23,389 nt of DNA from IMG/VR virus record IMGVR_UViG_3300012000_000131, positions 1 through 23,389 of that record; one strand, written 5' to 3'. Both the position numbers and the translations under genes were made by a program. Within the stretch, counting starts at the first letter, position 1; every line of letters starts with the position of its first letter. The notes below the pieces were generated by a model. It made no database searches. It saw nothing but the letters and a program-made list of their open reading frames with translations, and was not told the origin of the DNA. Positions 1 through 10,500 of the stretch are shown here, one piece after another. Source of the stretch: a virus.

Positions 1-1
1 C

Positions 2-2521
2 ACGGTGGACACCCTTGTTCCCGTGACCGAATCTCCCACGGGATACGCCTTTGGGGCGGGCGGGCGACTCTACTTCATCCTCAAGCCGACTGTGGCGACC
101 TACAACACCACCACGCTGCAATGGGAACTCGACCCCACGGCGGTCTACTCTGCGAACTATGGCTCACTCCCTACCCCCGACCCCGAAACGGGCAACGCGA
201 CGTTCACGTTGACGTCGTTCACCGACGCGACGGGTGTGGCTATCAGTCAAGCCACGTTCCTCGCAGCGGTCACGCAGGGCATGACCGTCTCGGGCATGTT
301 GTACTTGCCCCTGCGGAGGCTCGCGGACGCTCTCCCGGCGAACAACTGTGTCGGGTACGCCCTCGACGCAGCGGGCAACAACACGGTGGGCGGCGTGGCC
401 GCACTTGCGCTTGGGTCAACCTTCTATATTGACCCCGCGACCCCCGGCACGCCGTATAGCGTAGTCTACGACGCCGCGACGGGGAACCTGTTGCGGGACT
501 CGGGAGGGCCGTATGCCCCGAACAACCTGTATGTGCAGGTGCCCACGGGTTCGGATAGCACGGCGTTTTACGCCGAGCGTGACCGTGTGGTGTACCCCTC
601 GGGGGCGGCACCTACTCCCACGGGCGTGGCGGCATACCTCGACGTAGGACACATTGATTGGGACGATGTGCATTTCGGGGGCGCGGTGGCGACCGCAGGG
701 GTTCTCCCCTGCTTGCTCCCCGGCGACAAGTTGGTGTTCGGGGACGACCTCGTGGCACCCACCCTCTCGGGCTTCGTGGCTCTCTCGGGCGTCTTCCTTG
801 AGCCGTCGTTCCCCCTTCCCGTGGGGGACTTGGGGCAGACTGTTCCGCATGTGGTGTCGGCCTCGTACACGGCGACGAGCACCGCCGAAGTAGGGGTGAG
901 GGACTACTCCGACTACTTCGCCGTGCCGCCTGCTTTCGGGGAGACGGTGCATTTCTATGTGCGGCGCATCCGGCGGTTCCACGAGGCGCAGCAGAAAATC
1001 GTCGGCAACTTGGAACTGCTCAAGCCCGTCTACGAGACGCGGCGCGGGCTTGTGTTCTCCTACAACACGACCACGCGAGCGTTCGTGGCTGACACGAGCA
1101 CGCCCACCTACCCGCAAGCCACGAACATCGGGGCGTTCACCGACGACATGGTGAACATCAACCCCGGCGACTTGCTGCGACTGCTCGATAGCGCGGGCAC
1201 GCTCTTGGAAGAAGCCGAGGTCGAAGCGGTCGTGAACCCAACCACGCTGCGCTTGAAGCGTCCCGGTCTGTCCACCACGCTCTCGGGCGGGGAGACGTTT
1301 GAGGTCTACTTGCGGCAAGCCCCCGTGCCGCACGAGCAGTCGTGTGAGCAACTGCTCGCACTCCTCACCGACCAAGTGCTGCTCGACCGTCGTGCCGACT
1401 ACTCCGACCTCGCGACTACGGGCGGGCAGGCGACGGCGTTCAACGTCCTGTCCGACACCGACCCTACCGTGAACTACGCGACCACGGGTGTGCAAGTGGG
1501 CGACTACGTTGTGGTTGACCCTGCGGGCACGCTCTTTGTCTCGACCGAAGAAGGGATGCGTCCCGTGGGCGACCGCAGCGTGTCCACCCGCCTCGCGGAG
1601 TACATCGCGGGAAGCCCCGACCCCTTGGACGACAACCGTGGCTTCTACCGTGTCGCCACCGACCCCGCACAGACGGTCACCTACCTTGAGGTGGACGGAG
1701 GCTCCCGCTTCGGCGGCGGGGCCGAGGACGGCTCGGACGACGTAGTGTACGGCGGGGGTGGTGCGGAGTACGCGGTGCTGCCGACCATCCACGCCTCCTC
1801 CATTGGCACACCCACTACGCCACCGGACGTTCGCGAGGGGCAGCAGTCCCTTCGGCCCACGGCGGCGAGCGTGGGTGGCTCGTTCCTCGCACGCGACCCT
1901 CTGAACTTCGACTTGGACAGGAGCATCGCGCCGTTCAGTTACCGCATCATCCGGCCCTCGTCGGTGTTCTCGCAGGACGCGACCGAACTCATCCTGTTCA
2001 TGCGCGAGCGTATGCTCTCGTGGATTGAGGAGATTAGCGGGGCCTACGACAACAATAAGGGCGGCGACTATTGGACGTTCCAAGACGAAGACCACATCAA
2101 GGACATCGGTAGCCCGACCTCGCCTGCGGACGGGTTGGGGGTCATCTCCAACGAGTTCCTCACCTCGCTCGTCGGTCTTATCGGCTACGCGCCGTTCGCG
2201 AATACCTCGGACTGCCTCTCGGTGCTCGACAGGCGGTTTTGGGTTCTCGACACCCGCCTCGACGCGGAAACGCCCGTTGGCATGGCAACGCCCTACGCCG
2301 ACCTCGTGAACGGGACGGGACGCCCCGTGCTGCCCGACCTCGTGAACGACATACTCGACAACGACGACCGCTTCCGTGCCCTTCGGTTCTCGTGGGTCGT
2401 GTTCCGCGCCGACCGTGTGAACGGAAGCCTGCAAGCCCTCACTCGGGCGCGTGATTCCCTCCCCGCGCAGTTAGCGGCGCAGCGGCAACTGCTCCTGCTC
2501 AAGAAGGGGCTTGGCTCGTAG
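2..2521 (+). CDS. Large phage virion protein, 5' end outside window
   Basis: The frame is open from the first bases and ends at TAG 2519-2521, giving at least 838 residues. A GTG at position 5 is in frame but has no visible ribosome binding site, so the true start probably lies upstream. The protein is rich in Thr, Gly, Asp and Val with alternating beta-type segments, as in phage tail and baseplate proteins. The last 200 residues are more helical and carry the blocks FMRERMLSWIEEI and ISNEFLTSLVGLIGYAPF, ending in a Gln/Leu/Lys-rich tail. No signal peptide or enzyme motif is visible. It precedes baseplate genes on the same strand, so a baseplate or tail role is inferred. I do not recognise the family. 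Confidence 0.75.
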   Translation, partial: TVDTLVPVTESPTGYAFGAGGRLYFILKPTVATYNTTTLQWELDPTAVYSANYGSLPTPDPETGNATFTLTSFTDATGVAISQATFLAAVTQGMTVSGMLYLPLRRLADALPANNCVGYALDAAGNNTVGGVAALALGSTFYIDPATPGTPYSVVYDAATGNLLRDSGGPYAPNNLYVQVPTGSDSTAFYAERDRVVYPSGAAPTPTGVAAYLDVGHIDWDDVHFGGAVATAGVLPCLLPGDKLVFGDDLVAPTLSGFVALSGVFLEPSFPLPVGDLGQTVPHVVSASYTATSTAEVGVRDYSDYFAVPPAFGETVHFYVRRIRRFHEAQQKIVGNLELLKPVYETRRGLVFSYNTTTRAFVADTSTPTYPQATNIGAFTDDMVNINPGDLLRLLDSAGTLLEEAEVEAVVNPTTLRLKRPGLSTTLSGGETFEVYLRQAPVPHEQSCEQLLALLTDQVLLDRRADYSDLATTGGQATAFNVLSDTDPTVNYATTGVQVGDYVVVDPAGTLFVSTEEGMRPVGDRSVSTRLAEYIAGSPDPLDDNRGFYRVATDPAQTVTYLEVDGGSRFGGGAEDGSDDVVYGGGGAEYAVLPTIHASSIGTPTTPPDVREGQQSLRPTAASVGGSFLARDPLNFDLDRSIAPFSYRIIRPSSVFSQDATELILFMRERMLSWIEEISGAYDNNKGGDYWTFQDEDHIKDIGSPTSPADGLGVISNEFLTSLVGLIGYAPFANTSDCLSVLDRRFWVLDTRLDAETPVGMATPYADLVNGTGRPVLPDLVNDILDNDDRFRALRFSWVVFRADRVNGSLQALTRARDSLPAQLAAQRQLLLLKKGLGS

Positions 2522-2548
2522 CCTCCCTGCCACCGTGCATGGGGAGTG

Positions 2549-2587
2549 CAGGGGCGAGGGGTAGGGTTTGCCTATACCCCGCCCCTG
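2549..2587 (+). terminator. GC-rich hairpin after the first structural gene
   Basis: CAGGGGC (2549-2555) pairs with GCCCCTG (2581-2587) and GGGGTA (2558-2563) pairs with TACCCC (2575-2580), with a GA bulge on the left arm and a GG/CC pair near a GTTTG loop. No T tract follows, so classical intrinsic termination is uncertain. The left arm overlaps a TAGGGT hexamer (2562-2567) that could be a -10 element for the next gene. The whole interval between genes (2522-2602) is taken up by this structure and the next ribosome binding site. Confidence 0.45.
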
Positions 2588-2602
2588 TCTACGAGGTGAA
2601 CG

Positions 2603-2845
2603 GTGACCCGCGAAGAAGCCCTGCGACTGCTTGAGGAACGTGGCATCCCTGTCGGGACATGGAAGGCCACGCCCGAGGGCGTCGAGGTCGAGCATCCGTT
2701 CGCGGGGCGGCAGCGAGCGTTGCTCACGCAACTCGTGCCGCTCATCGAGCAGCAGATTGAGAAGGACGTACAAGCAGTAGCCGAACTCCGCGTGGGCCTC
2801 GCCAAGATTGAGAAGGCCCGCGCACTCCAAGCGAAGAAGGGGTGA
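2603..2845 (+). CDS. Small helical protein in tail operon (80 aa), unknown function
   Basis: The start is GTG 2603, chosen because GAGGTG (2593-2598) lies just upstream at normal Shine-Dalgarno distance. The 80 residues begin with a helix (TREEALRLLEERG), pass through a short polar strand-like segment, and end in a charged helix rich in Leu, Glu, Gln and Lys that could form a coiled coil. No catalytic motif is seen. The gene ends 3 nt before the next one, whose ribosome binding site overlaps this stop, so the two are probably translationally coupled. Its size and position between two large structural genes would suit a small virion component or assembly chaperone, but that is inference only. 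Confidence 0.7.
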   Translation: MTREEALRLLEERGIPVGTWKATPEGVEVEHPFAGRQRALLTQLVPLIEQQIEKDVQAVAELRVGLAKIEKARALQAKKG

Positions 2846-2848
2846 CGC

Positions 2849-5467
2849 ATGGCTGACGCCCTCGGCACATGGTTTACCGCCGACATTGACCTCACCAAGG
2901 TGCTGGAACCCATTCAGCCAGCACTTGAGTTGGTGGACGGAGTTCTTGAACTCCTCATCGACGTACTGAACGTCCTCCAAGCCATCCTCGACACCATCAA
3001 GGCGTTCATCATCGGGCTGCTTGACCCGATTCGGTCGTTGGTCGAGGCTATCATCAACGAAATCCGCGCCTTCATCAACGACTTGCGGAACCTCGGGGCC
3101 TACTTCTACCTCGGGGACATTGCACGGATACAGTATCCCTTCCCCGAGTTGAAGGGCGGCTATGCGGCCTTTCAGCGGCGCATGTTGACGGCGTATGTGA
3201 ACCCGTCCGACCCGAAGCGGCCCACCTTCTCGTCGTCCTCGGCGGTGCTCTCGGTCTACTTCTACCTGTCCGTGCAGGTCACCGACCTCTACAAAATCAT
3301 CGAACTCGTGGTCGAAATCTGCGCGTTCTTCAACCTCAACCGCGCTACGCAGCCGTACCCCGTTCCGCTCCCCGTGTCGGTCACCTACGGCACCTCGACC
3401 GCGCTGCTCAACAAGTTCTCGACGCTCGGGGTCAGCCTCACGAAGGGGGACGACGCGGAGTACGCCCTCGTGGAGTGGCAGATGCCCGCAGGAGGGCAAG
3501 CGTCCATTGGCTCTGCTGGCCCCGCGCCGAACGGGTTCATCATCGACGTATGCACCGAGCCGAACGGCTTGCTCCTCACCGCCGACACCCCCGACTTGAA
3601 GTCCAACGCTGATGAGACGGCACGCAAGCGGTTTCCGGTGCTCGACCCTGCCGTGCCTAACGCCCCCCTGCAAGTCTACGGCGGCACGGACACCATTCGC
3701 TTCGGGTCGGTCGGGGGGAGTGCAGAGACGACCGATGGTATCGACGTAGATGCCACCTACGCCTTCTTGAGCACGACGCAAGCAGGCTCGCGCACTCTCG
3801 TTATTGCGTTGAGCGAACTCTCCCGGTTGGAGCAGGAGAACGACAAGAGGTATCTTGGACGCTCCTTCTTCGTGAGTAACGGCCTGTTCTCGGCCATGAC
3901 CTCGGGGCAGACCTTCTCTGCGGTCATTCCCAAGGACTTGCTCCCGTGGACGGGGGAGTTTGAGCGCGAGGGGGACACGCCTCGTGGTGCGCTCTCCGTC
4001 ACGGGGGAGTACCAACCCGAGACGTACTCGGTGGTCGTGCGTGCGGTGTCGAAGAAGATTGCGAACACCATGACGGCAGGTTCACCGAAGGGTGCCGGAA
4101 CAGTTCGCAGCCCCTACTACGACCTCCCTGCGTCCCTCTACTACATCAACAACGACCTCATTCGGGCATCGCAGGGCATCGGCGTCCAGCCCGCGCAGTT
4201 GGCGGGTGACTTCTCTGCGACCTCGCCCCCGTTGGAGTTGACCTTCCCCGGCCCCGTGGGTGATGTGATTGTGTCGGCCCTCGTCGTGGCCCTACTGTCG
4301 CGCAGCGACCTCATCGTCCTCGACCTCAACGAAGCCCTTGCCGACTTGGAGGCACGGCTCAACGACGGCACCGCTTCCGCAGCAGAAGAACGCTTTCGGG
4401 GCAAGCAGCCCGCAGACGTACTCGCCTCGGGCTTCGGCTTTCAGCCCAACACCGCCGTCTCGCCCACGGGCTTGGAGGTGGTCGGCTCCGATGTGTTCAA
4501 GTACCTGCGTATTTCCAACCCGACGAAGTACTACGAGACGGTTTCGCCCGCGAAGTTCCGAGGTGACCTCAAGAAGAAAATCTACGGCTATCTCTCGTAC
4601 TTGCTGCCCAAGATTAGCGCGACCCTCCCGCTCATTCAGCAAGCCGAGGAGTCCACCGGGGTGCTCCTCAACTTCAAGTGGTCGGACGTAAACAGCGCGT
4701 ACCCCGACCTCACGTTGTTGGGGTCTTTGAGTGACACGGCGACGAGCACGGGCATCTTCCCTACGCCCCGCGCCTTCCTCGCGGACAAGGGCAACGCGAA
4801 AACCGCGAACTCCTTGACGCGCTCCCCGGCGTTCAACAAGGCTCCCAACGCCTCTGCCACCACCTTCATCTACGGCGAGGGGTCGTGTGACGCGGCCCCC
4901 ATCATGTTGGGGAACGCCGCCACCAGCGGGTCGGTGCAAGTGGGCTTCTGCCGGAACCTGTTCCCCGCCGAGGTCTACGACGCTGCCCGAGAAATCCTTC
5001 TTCTCGCCGCGCCCGTGCCGACGCGCCCCGGCACACCAAGCCAATGGGCAAGCGTGCTGCTATTCCCGAACGGGTTCCCCGAACTCCTCGACTTGCTCGA
5101 CAACGTGGAGCAGTTCCTCCTGTCTATCCTCGACGGGTTGGAGGGCATCGCGGACGCCATCGTGAAGTTCATCGAGGTGTTGCAAGCCCGCATCACGCAA
5201 CTGCAAGCCCTTCTTGAGAAAATCCGCGCCTTGCTTGAACTACTCACCACGACGCTGCGGCTCGGAAGCGTCTCTGTCCTCGTGACGGTAGAGTCGGGCA
5301 CGAGCGGTGCGCTTCGGGCGTTCATGACTGCGGAGAACACGCCCGTGGACACCGACTTGGACTACGGGTTCGGCTTCGCTCTCGTCGCCGGGGGTGCGCC
5401 CTCGGTTCTTCTCGACCTCCTCTCGGCTATCTTCACCGCTTCGGCGGCGTCCTCGACCACGGCATAG
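2849..5467 (+). CDS. Large structural protein with hydrophobic heptad helices at both ends (872 aa)
   Basis: ATG 2849 follows the previous stop by 3 nt, with AAGGGG (2837-2842) as ribosome binding site. Residues about 15-85 form a long Leu/Ile-rich amphipathic helix region (such as ELVDGVLELLIDVLNVLQ and IRSLVEAIINEIRAFI). A second such region lies near the C-terminus at about residues 745-800 (such as LLDNVEQFLLSILDGLEGI and LQALLEKIRALLELL). The roughly 650 residues between are mixed beta-type sequence. The helices look like coiled-coil or membrane-peripheral helices rather than classical transmembrane spans, because charges recur every three to four residues. Possible roles are an elongated baseplate or tail component, or a protein that contacts membrane during infection. 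I do not recognise the family. Gene order supports a virion protein. Confidence 0.78.
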   Translation: MADALGTWFTADIDLTKVLEPIQPALELVDGVLELLIDVLNVLQAILDTIKAFIIGLLDPIRSLVEAIINEIRAFINDLRNLGAYFYLGDIARIQYPFPELKGGYAAFQRRMLTAYVNPSDPKRPTFSSSSAVLSVYFYLSVQVTDLYKIIELVVEICAFFNLNRATQPYPVPLPVSVTYGTSTALLNKFSTLGVSLTKGDDAEYALVEWQMPAGGQASIGSAGPAPNGFIIDVCTEPNGLLLTADTPDLKSNADETARKRFPVLDPAVPNAPLQVYGGTDTIRFGSVGGSAETTDGIDVDATYAFLSTTQAGSRTLVIALSELSRLEQENDKRYLGRSFFVSNGLFSAMTSGQTFSAVIPKDLLPWTGEFEREGDTPRGALSVTGEYQPETYSVVVRAVSKKIANTMTAGSPKGAGTVRSPYYDLPASLYYINNDLIRASQGIGVQPAQLAGDFSATSPPLELTFPGPVGDVIVSALVVALLSRSDLIVLDLNEALADLEARLNDGTASAAEERFRGKQPADVLASGFGFQPNTAVSPTGLEVVGSDVFKYLRISNPTKYYETVSPAKFRGDLKKKIYGYLSYLLPKISATLPLIQQAEESTGVLLNFKWSDVNSAYPDLTLLGSLSDTATSTGIFPTPRAFLADKGNAKTANSLTRSPAFNKAPNASATTFIYGEGSCDAAPIMLGNAATSGSVQVGFCRNLFPAEVYDAAREILLLAAPVPTRPGTPSQWASVLLFPNGFPELLDLLDNVEQFLLSILDGLEGIADAIVKFIEVLQARITQLQALLEKIRALLELLTTTLRLGSVSVLVTVESGTSGALRAFMTAENTPVDTDLDYGFGFALVAGGAPSVLLDLLSAIFTASAASSTTA

Positions 5468-5479
5468 GGGGAGAACGGC

Positions 5480-6313
5480 ATGTCCTTCAACGGCCTTGGC
5501 ACCTTCCGACAGGGGCAATGGCAGCAGTTCCGCAGGTTCGTCCTCAACGAGCGGCGAGACGTTCTTCCGCGCATCGCGGTCATCCAAGCCGAACTGAACC
5601 GCATCGGCTTCGTGCAAGTGACCTACGCACAGACCACGGGCGACGACGGGAACATCACCACTTCCGAGAAGCGAACGGGTATCTCCGTGACGCCCGCGAA
5701 CTCTGCCCTCGCGAAACTGCTTGGCGCATACGCCGTCATGGGCGGGAACCCGCTCGACATTTCGATGTTCATTCACCCCGACGCCGTGTTCCTCAACGAC
5801 GAGTTTGAGTACGGGGCCTACCCCGCAGGAGGGCAGATTTCCCCCCAAGAGCACGCGCCCTCATATAGCGGCAGCGTCTATCAGCAGGGGATGCCCTCGA
5901 TGCAGACGTACAACCTCTCCGCACGCAAGGGGGGCAGGAACAACCTTGAGGACACCGACATGGTTCTGTTCATGTCGCAGTCCCGACGTTGGGTTCGTCA
6001 AGAGATTGCCTACAAGCGGGATAACATCGAAGCCCGCATCATCAAACTGTGCGACCTTCGCGAGCAGTTGGAAGCCGAACTTGACGACCTCATGCGGGCG
6101 GCGGGGGACGCGCTGACGGGAATGCCCGAGACGTTCAACCCCGAACGCTACGACCCCGTGCTCACGGTCGCGCAGTCCGTCGCTATCATCGACAGTATTT
6201 GGTACGACGTAGCCGAAGACGGCACGGCTGACTTCGCTTCGGAGTCGGACAACCTCGGTGCGTACCCGAACCTCATTTCGGACTTGGACGACGAAGCCTA
6301 CGCCGCGACGTAG
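5480..6313 (+). CDS. Probable virion structural protein (277 aa), family unknown
   Basis: The start is ATG 5480 with a GGGGGAG ribosome binding site 6 nt upstream, 12 nt after the preceding stop. The N-terminal 70 residues are helical and basic (FRQGQWQQFRRFVLNERR), then comes a segment rich in Gly, Pro and Tyr, then a helical block near residues 165-210 with many Arg and Glu (RRWVRQEIAYKRDNIEAR), and an acidic C-terminus. No enzyme motif, signal peptide or membrane segment is seen. It is the last gene before the gp25-like protein and stays on the same strand, which supports a baseplate or tail assembly role by context only. Confidence 0.72.
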   Translation: MSFNGLGTFRQGQWQQFRRFVLNERRDVLPRIAVIQAELNRIGFVQVTYAQTTGDDGNITTSEKRTGISVTPANSALAKLLGAYAVMGGNPLDISMFIHPDAVFLNDEFEYGAYPAGGQISPQEHAPSYSGSVYQQGMPSMQTYNLSARKGGRNNLEDTDMVLFMSQSRRWVRQEIAYKRDNIEARIIKLCDLREQLEAELDDLMRAAGDALTGMPETFNPERYDPVLTVAQSVAIIDSIWYDVAEDGTADFASESDNLGAYPNLISDLDDEAYAAT

Positions 6314-6332
6314 GCGGGCTGCGGCGGTGCGC

Positions 6333-6349
6333 CCCTTATAGGGTAAGGG
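6333..6349 (+). promoter_or_regulatory. Short inverted repeat containing a TAGGGT hexamer ahead of the gp25-like gene
   Basis: CCCTTA (6333-6338) and TAAGGG (6344-6349) form a 6-bp inverted repeat around TAGGG. The central TAGGGT (6339-6344) matches a hexamer found before several other genes here and sits about 31 nt from the GTG start. No good -35 box is seen 16-18 nt upstream. It could be a promoter with an operator-like repeat or a small RNA hairpin. The gap between genes (6314-6374) holds nothing else recognisable. Confidence 0.4.
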
Positions 6350-6374
6350 TGGGTGACCTCTCTGTGGAGCGTGC

Positions 6375-7514
6375 GTGAGCGTCGAACTGCAAATCGCCTT
6401 TCCCTGTCAGCACCTCGTCATCGAGGAGCCTGTGGCGTTGCAGAGCGACCGTCTCACGCTCACCCCCAAAGCCCCCGTGAGCAACTCCAACCTCGTCCGC
6501 ATCCTCGCGGACGACCGCTACTACGTCCCTGCAACGGGCCTGTATTCGCAAGCGGTGCTCGTGGGGGGTACGCCGGGGCCATTCGTCATTCGCCGCTGCA
6601 CGAACCTCGTCGGGCCGGATGGGAACCTCCTCACCCTCACGACGAGCGCGGGCACCGTCGAAGTGCGCTTGCCCGTGGGCGAGCGGGTCACCTCGACTGC
6701 GGTGGAGCAAGCCATTCGCACCACGGCGTTTGACTTCGTGCAAGTGGGCACCCGCAACGGTGCCATCGTGCTCGCGGACACGAACGCGGTGGGTGTGAGT
6801 TCGTTCGTGCGCGTGCGTGGGCAGGGGGCCACGGCTCTTGGGTTCACCACGCAGACGGGCGTGCGCGGAACGGAGGTCTACCCCCCGTGGCAGTTGGCGG
6901 CTCGCCCCGATGTGTACCCGAGCATTTCGGGGGTCAGAACCCCGGTGCCCGCCCGCTACCCGAAGTTCACGAAGGCGGTCAAGAGCAACCCGACGTTCAA
7001 GGTGACCTACGCTGCGCCCCCCGAGCAATGCCCCCGGTGCCGCGCCACCTACGTCGAGAACGACATGCGCTTCGACCCGCAGGGCGACCTCGTGCTCATC
7101 GACAACGAGAACCTGCTCTACCAAGCGTGCATGAAGGCCCTGCTCACGCGGCGGGGGAGCAACTTCTACCACCCCGCCTATGGCTGCACCCTCATGGACA
7201 GGGTGGGCACGAAGTTCCTCGGGGCCGCGACGACGCTCATGCAGGAGGACGTTCGGAGTGCCCTCCTCCGCGTGCAGAACGTGCAGAAGGAGCAGTCCAA
7301 GTACCAAGTCGTCACGAGCAAGGAGCGGTTCTACTCCTTGAAGAACGTGCAAGTGATACCGGGAGACGACCCGACCACCGCGCTCGTGCAAGTGACGGTC
7401 GTGAACGCCTCGCTTGAACCCATCAACCTCTCCATCGTGTTCTCCGTGCCGGGAGCCGTCGCTCTCGCAGGGTCGAACGGCTTGTCCCTCGGGCTGCAAG
7501 GCGTGGGGCTGTAA
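6375..7514 (+). CDS. gp25-like baseplate wedge protein with N-terminal extension (379 aa)
   Basis: The start is GTG 6375, with a weak GGAGC ribosome binding site upstream. About residues 230-365 match my knowledge of the phage gp25/GpW-like baseplate wedge family: DLVLIDNENLLYQACMKALL, then RRGSNFYHPAYGC, a helix ending YQVVTSKERFYSL, and a beta-strand end PTTALVQVTVVNAS. Family members form part of the wedge around the hub in contractile tails. The usual gp25 is about 130 residues, so roughly 220 residues here are extra, with beta-rich sequence containing DDRYYVPATGLYSQAVLV. A CPRC pair (Cys219, Cys222) precedes the core and could be half of a metal site. The next gene encodes a Baseplate J-like protein, the classical neighbour. 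Confidence in the family is high; the role of the extension is unknown. Confidence 0.87.
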   Translation: MSVELQIAFPCQHLVIEEPVALQSDRLTLTPKAPVSNSNLVRILADDRYYVPATGLYSQAVLVGGTPGPFVIRRCTNLVGPDGNLLTLTTSAGTVEVRLPVGERVTSTAVEQAIRTTAFDFVQVGTRNGAIVLADTNAVGVSSFVRVRGQGATALGFTTQTGVRGTEVYPPWQLAARPDVYPSISGVRTPVPARYPKFTKAVKSNPTFKVTYAAPPEQCPRCRATYVENDMRFDPQGDLVLIDNENLLYQACMKALLTRRGSNFYHPAYGCTLMDRVGTKFLGAATTLMQEDVRSALLRVQNVQKEQSKYQVVTSKERFYSLKNVQVIPGDDPTTALVQVTVVNASLEPINLSIVFSVPGAVALAGSNGLSLGLQGVGL

Positions 7515-7523
7515 GGAACCTAC

Positions 7524-10500
7524 ATGGCAACCTCTACTCCGCAAGTCTACGGCCCCGATGGCGTGCTCCGCGAGACGGTCTACTTCTCGACTACCTTGGA
7601 GCGGCGATTCTTTCGGGGCACCGCTTCCTCGGACACGGTGGACATGCAAGTGTCCATCAACGGCGGGGGGTACACCTCTGACCCCGACTACATTCTGTTC
7701 ACGGGCAGCGAGTGGACGGTGCCGAACCCCGCAGCCGAGGCCAACGGGCTTCTTCTGCTCACGGGGGTCAACACGGTCGAGGTGCGAGCGGTGCTGCTCT
7801 CGGGGTCGGTGACTTCGGCGGCAAAGGCCACCGTGACGCTCATAGACGAAGCCACCGTGGGCATCATCGCGCTCACCCCCACGAGCGTGACCTTGGAGCA
7901 ACTCGACAAGGCGGTGCTCATCAACGTCCCGCAAGTGGTCGCGGCAGGGTTCCAAGGGTTCAACTTCTACGCATCGCTCTACGCGGGCGGCGGGGCCACG
8001 GGCTACTCCCGCATCAACCTCAACACCGTCACGACGGGTGTTACGACGCAGACGACCACGGACTTTGCCGATGTGCGCGTGGACGCCGATGTGCTCGTGG
8101 ACACGCTCGGGAACCCCGTAGCCGACCCGCTCTATTGGCGGCTCACGGCCACGCAGGAAAACAGCGACGAGATGGCGTTGCAGGTTGACCTCAACGAAGC
8201 CTACGAAGTCCCCGAGACGGCTCGCAAGTTGCGCCTGTCGGGCACTCTCTCGGCAGTCGAGAACGTGGTGGTCTACTCGTTTGAGCACAACCGCCTCGCC
8301 ACGCCGACGAGCACGCCGCCCACTATCTCCATCGGGTCGTTCGCCTCGGCACTCGCGGAAACCCCGCTCTACTACGTCGTCACGGCGGTCTACTACAACG
8401 CCACGCAGAACTTGGAGTACGAGAGCGCGTTCTCCCCCGAAGTGGTCGGCCACCCCCTGTCCATCACGACGGCCTTGGGCGCGTTCCCGACTATCTCTCG
8501 ACAGGACATCGTGCGGTCGTACATCACCGCAGTCCACAGGTCGAACCCGCAAATCAAGGTCGAAGCAGGCTCGGTGCTCCGCGACACGGTGGTTGACCCG
8601 TTCGCCTCCGAGAGCGAGCGTCTGCGCTTCGTGCTCGACTTCTTCCACCGTGCCCGCACGCCCACGCTGCTCTTGCAAGTGGACGACCCCACGGGTTCGG
8701 GGACGAGCATCGCGGTCGCCGCCTCCCCTTACAAGATTGGTCTGAAAGGAGCGTTCTACCTCACCTCGGACTCCTCGGTACAGGCACTCATCAACTCGTG
8801 CTTCGACGCCTATGCGTCGAACTTCGGCGTGGTTCGCCGTTCCAGCACCTATGCACAGGGCGAGGTCACGTTCTTCACTACGTCTCGGCCCACGGCGTCC
8901 ATCGTCATTGGCTTGGGCACGCTCGTCTCGGGTGGTGGGCAGCAGTTCGCCACGACCCGCTCCGCAAGCATCGCCCTCTCGCAGTTGGCCTCGTACTACA
9001 ACCCCGTGTCGGGCCGCTACCAAGTGACGGTGCCCGTCCGTGCCGTCACTCCCGGCTCAAGCGGAAATGTCGGGTCGGGACAGGTGCGAACCGTCGTCAC
9101 GCGCATCCCGTCCGTCTCGGTCACGAATAGCGCGGCCATGTTCGGCGGCAGCGGTGCCGAGAGCAACCTCACTCTCACCGAGCGGGTGCTGAACACACTC
9201 GCCTCGGTCGATAGCGGCACGGAGCGCGGCTACTACCAAACGGCGGCGGGCGTTCCCGGTGTCGAGTCCGTCGCGGTGGTGGGCGCGGGCAACCCTCTCA
9301 TGCAGCGCGACCTGTACGACGGGCAGCACCTTGGCGGCAAGGTGGACGTATGGGTGCAGGGTGCGAACTTTGCCAAGGTCACCGACACCTTCGCCTTCAC
9401 CTACGAAATCGCGCAGGACATTCAGTTCGTGACTGTGGGCGACCCCCTCAACCTCACGTTCCAAGCCGTTGACCCGAACCTGTCCGTCACCAACCCCATC
9501 GTTGAAGTCCTTGACTACCCGCTCGCGGGCTACGAGTTCAAGAACGCGACCACGGGCGAGGTGTTCGACCTCACGGGCGTGACCATCACCTCCTACAACA
9601 CCGTGCAGTTGGACACGACGCTCGTGCAGCCCTCGGTGACCCTCACGGACGTAGTGCTTGGCTCGTATCGTCGGCGTGCGGGGGTGGACTTCGTTCTTCC
9701 GCGTCAGCCCGTGGCAGCGGTCACTTCGGTCGTGGGCGCGGTGAGCGGCACTCTCCCTGCCACGGCTTACACGCTCTATCACCCGAACTCCCCCCTCGCC
9801 TACGGGCGTAGCACCCTCGCAGGGGACTACCTCAACGTCAGCGGCTACACCGACGATACGACGGGTGCGTTGGTGCCCTCGGGCGACACCATCGCGGTCA
9901 CCGACGAGGTGCATGTCCTCATTGGCTCCTACCCCGAGTACCTCAACAACATCGGCGCGCTCTACTACACCATCGAGGTGTGGAACGCCGACAAGACCGT
10001 GCAGTACAAGGGGCCGAACGACCCCTCGGGCGACCCCGACTACTCCATCGACCTTGGCACGCAGACCACGGCAGTCGCCATTACGCGAACCGAGACAGGG
10101 GACATTCCGAACGGTGCGACCGTCCTTATCTCCTACGCTCACGACGAGAACTTCGTCGTCACCTACACGACGAACCTCATCGTTTCCGTGACGCAGAACG
10201 CGGTGAACGAGAAGAAGCACGCGACGGCTGACGTACTCGCCAAGGAGGGCGTGAACGTCCCGCTCGACATTGAGGCGACCCTCGTGTTGGAGCAAGGGCA
10301 GGAACGCTCGACGGTGGACACCACGCTCCGCACGAACCTCGCGAACTTCTTCAATCAGTTGCGGCTCGGGGACGCGGTGCGGCAGTCAGACATCATCGGG
10401 GTCATCGAGAGCACCACGGGCGTTTCTTTCGTCGTCGTGCCCCTCGCCAAGTTGGTGCGACAGGAGGGAAGCCAAGTAGTGCAGGAGGCCCTGTCCACGG

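Noticed and set aside
6336-9023. Long antisense open frame of 895 codons, with others at 416-2434, 2471-4015, 9057-10295, 10970-12319, 15887-17620 and 18119-19564
   Set aside because: They mirror genes with clear protein families or good ribosome binding sites, cross gene boundaries, and give Arg/His/Val-rich translations typical of the reverse strand of high-G+C genes.
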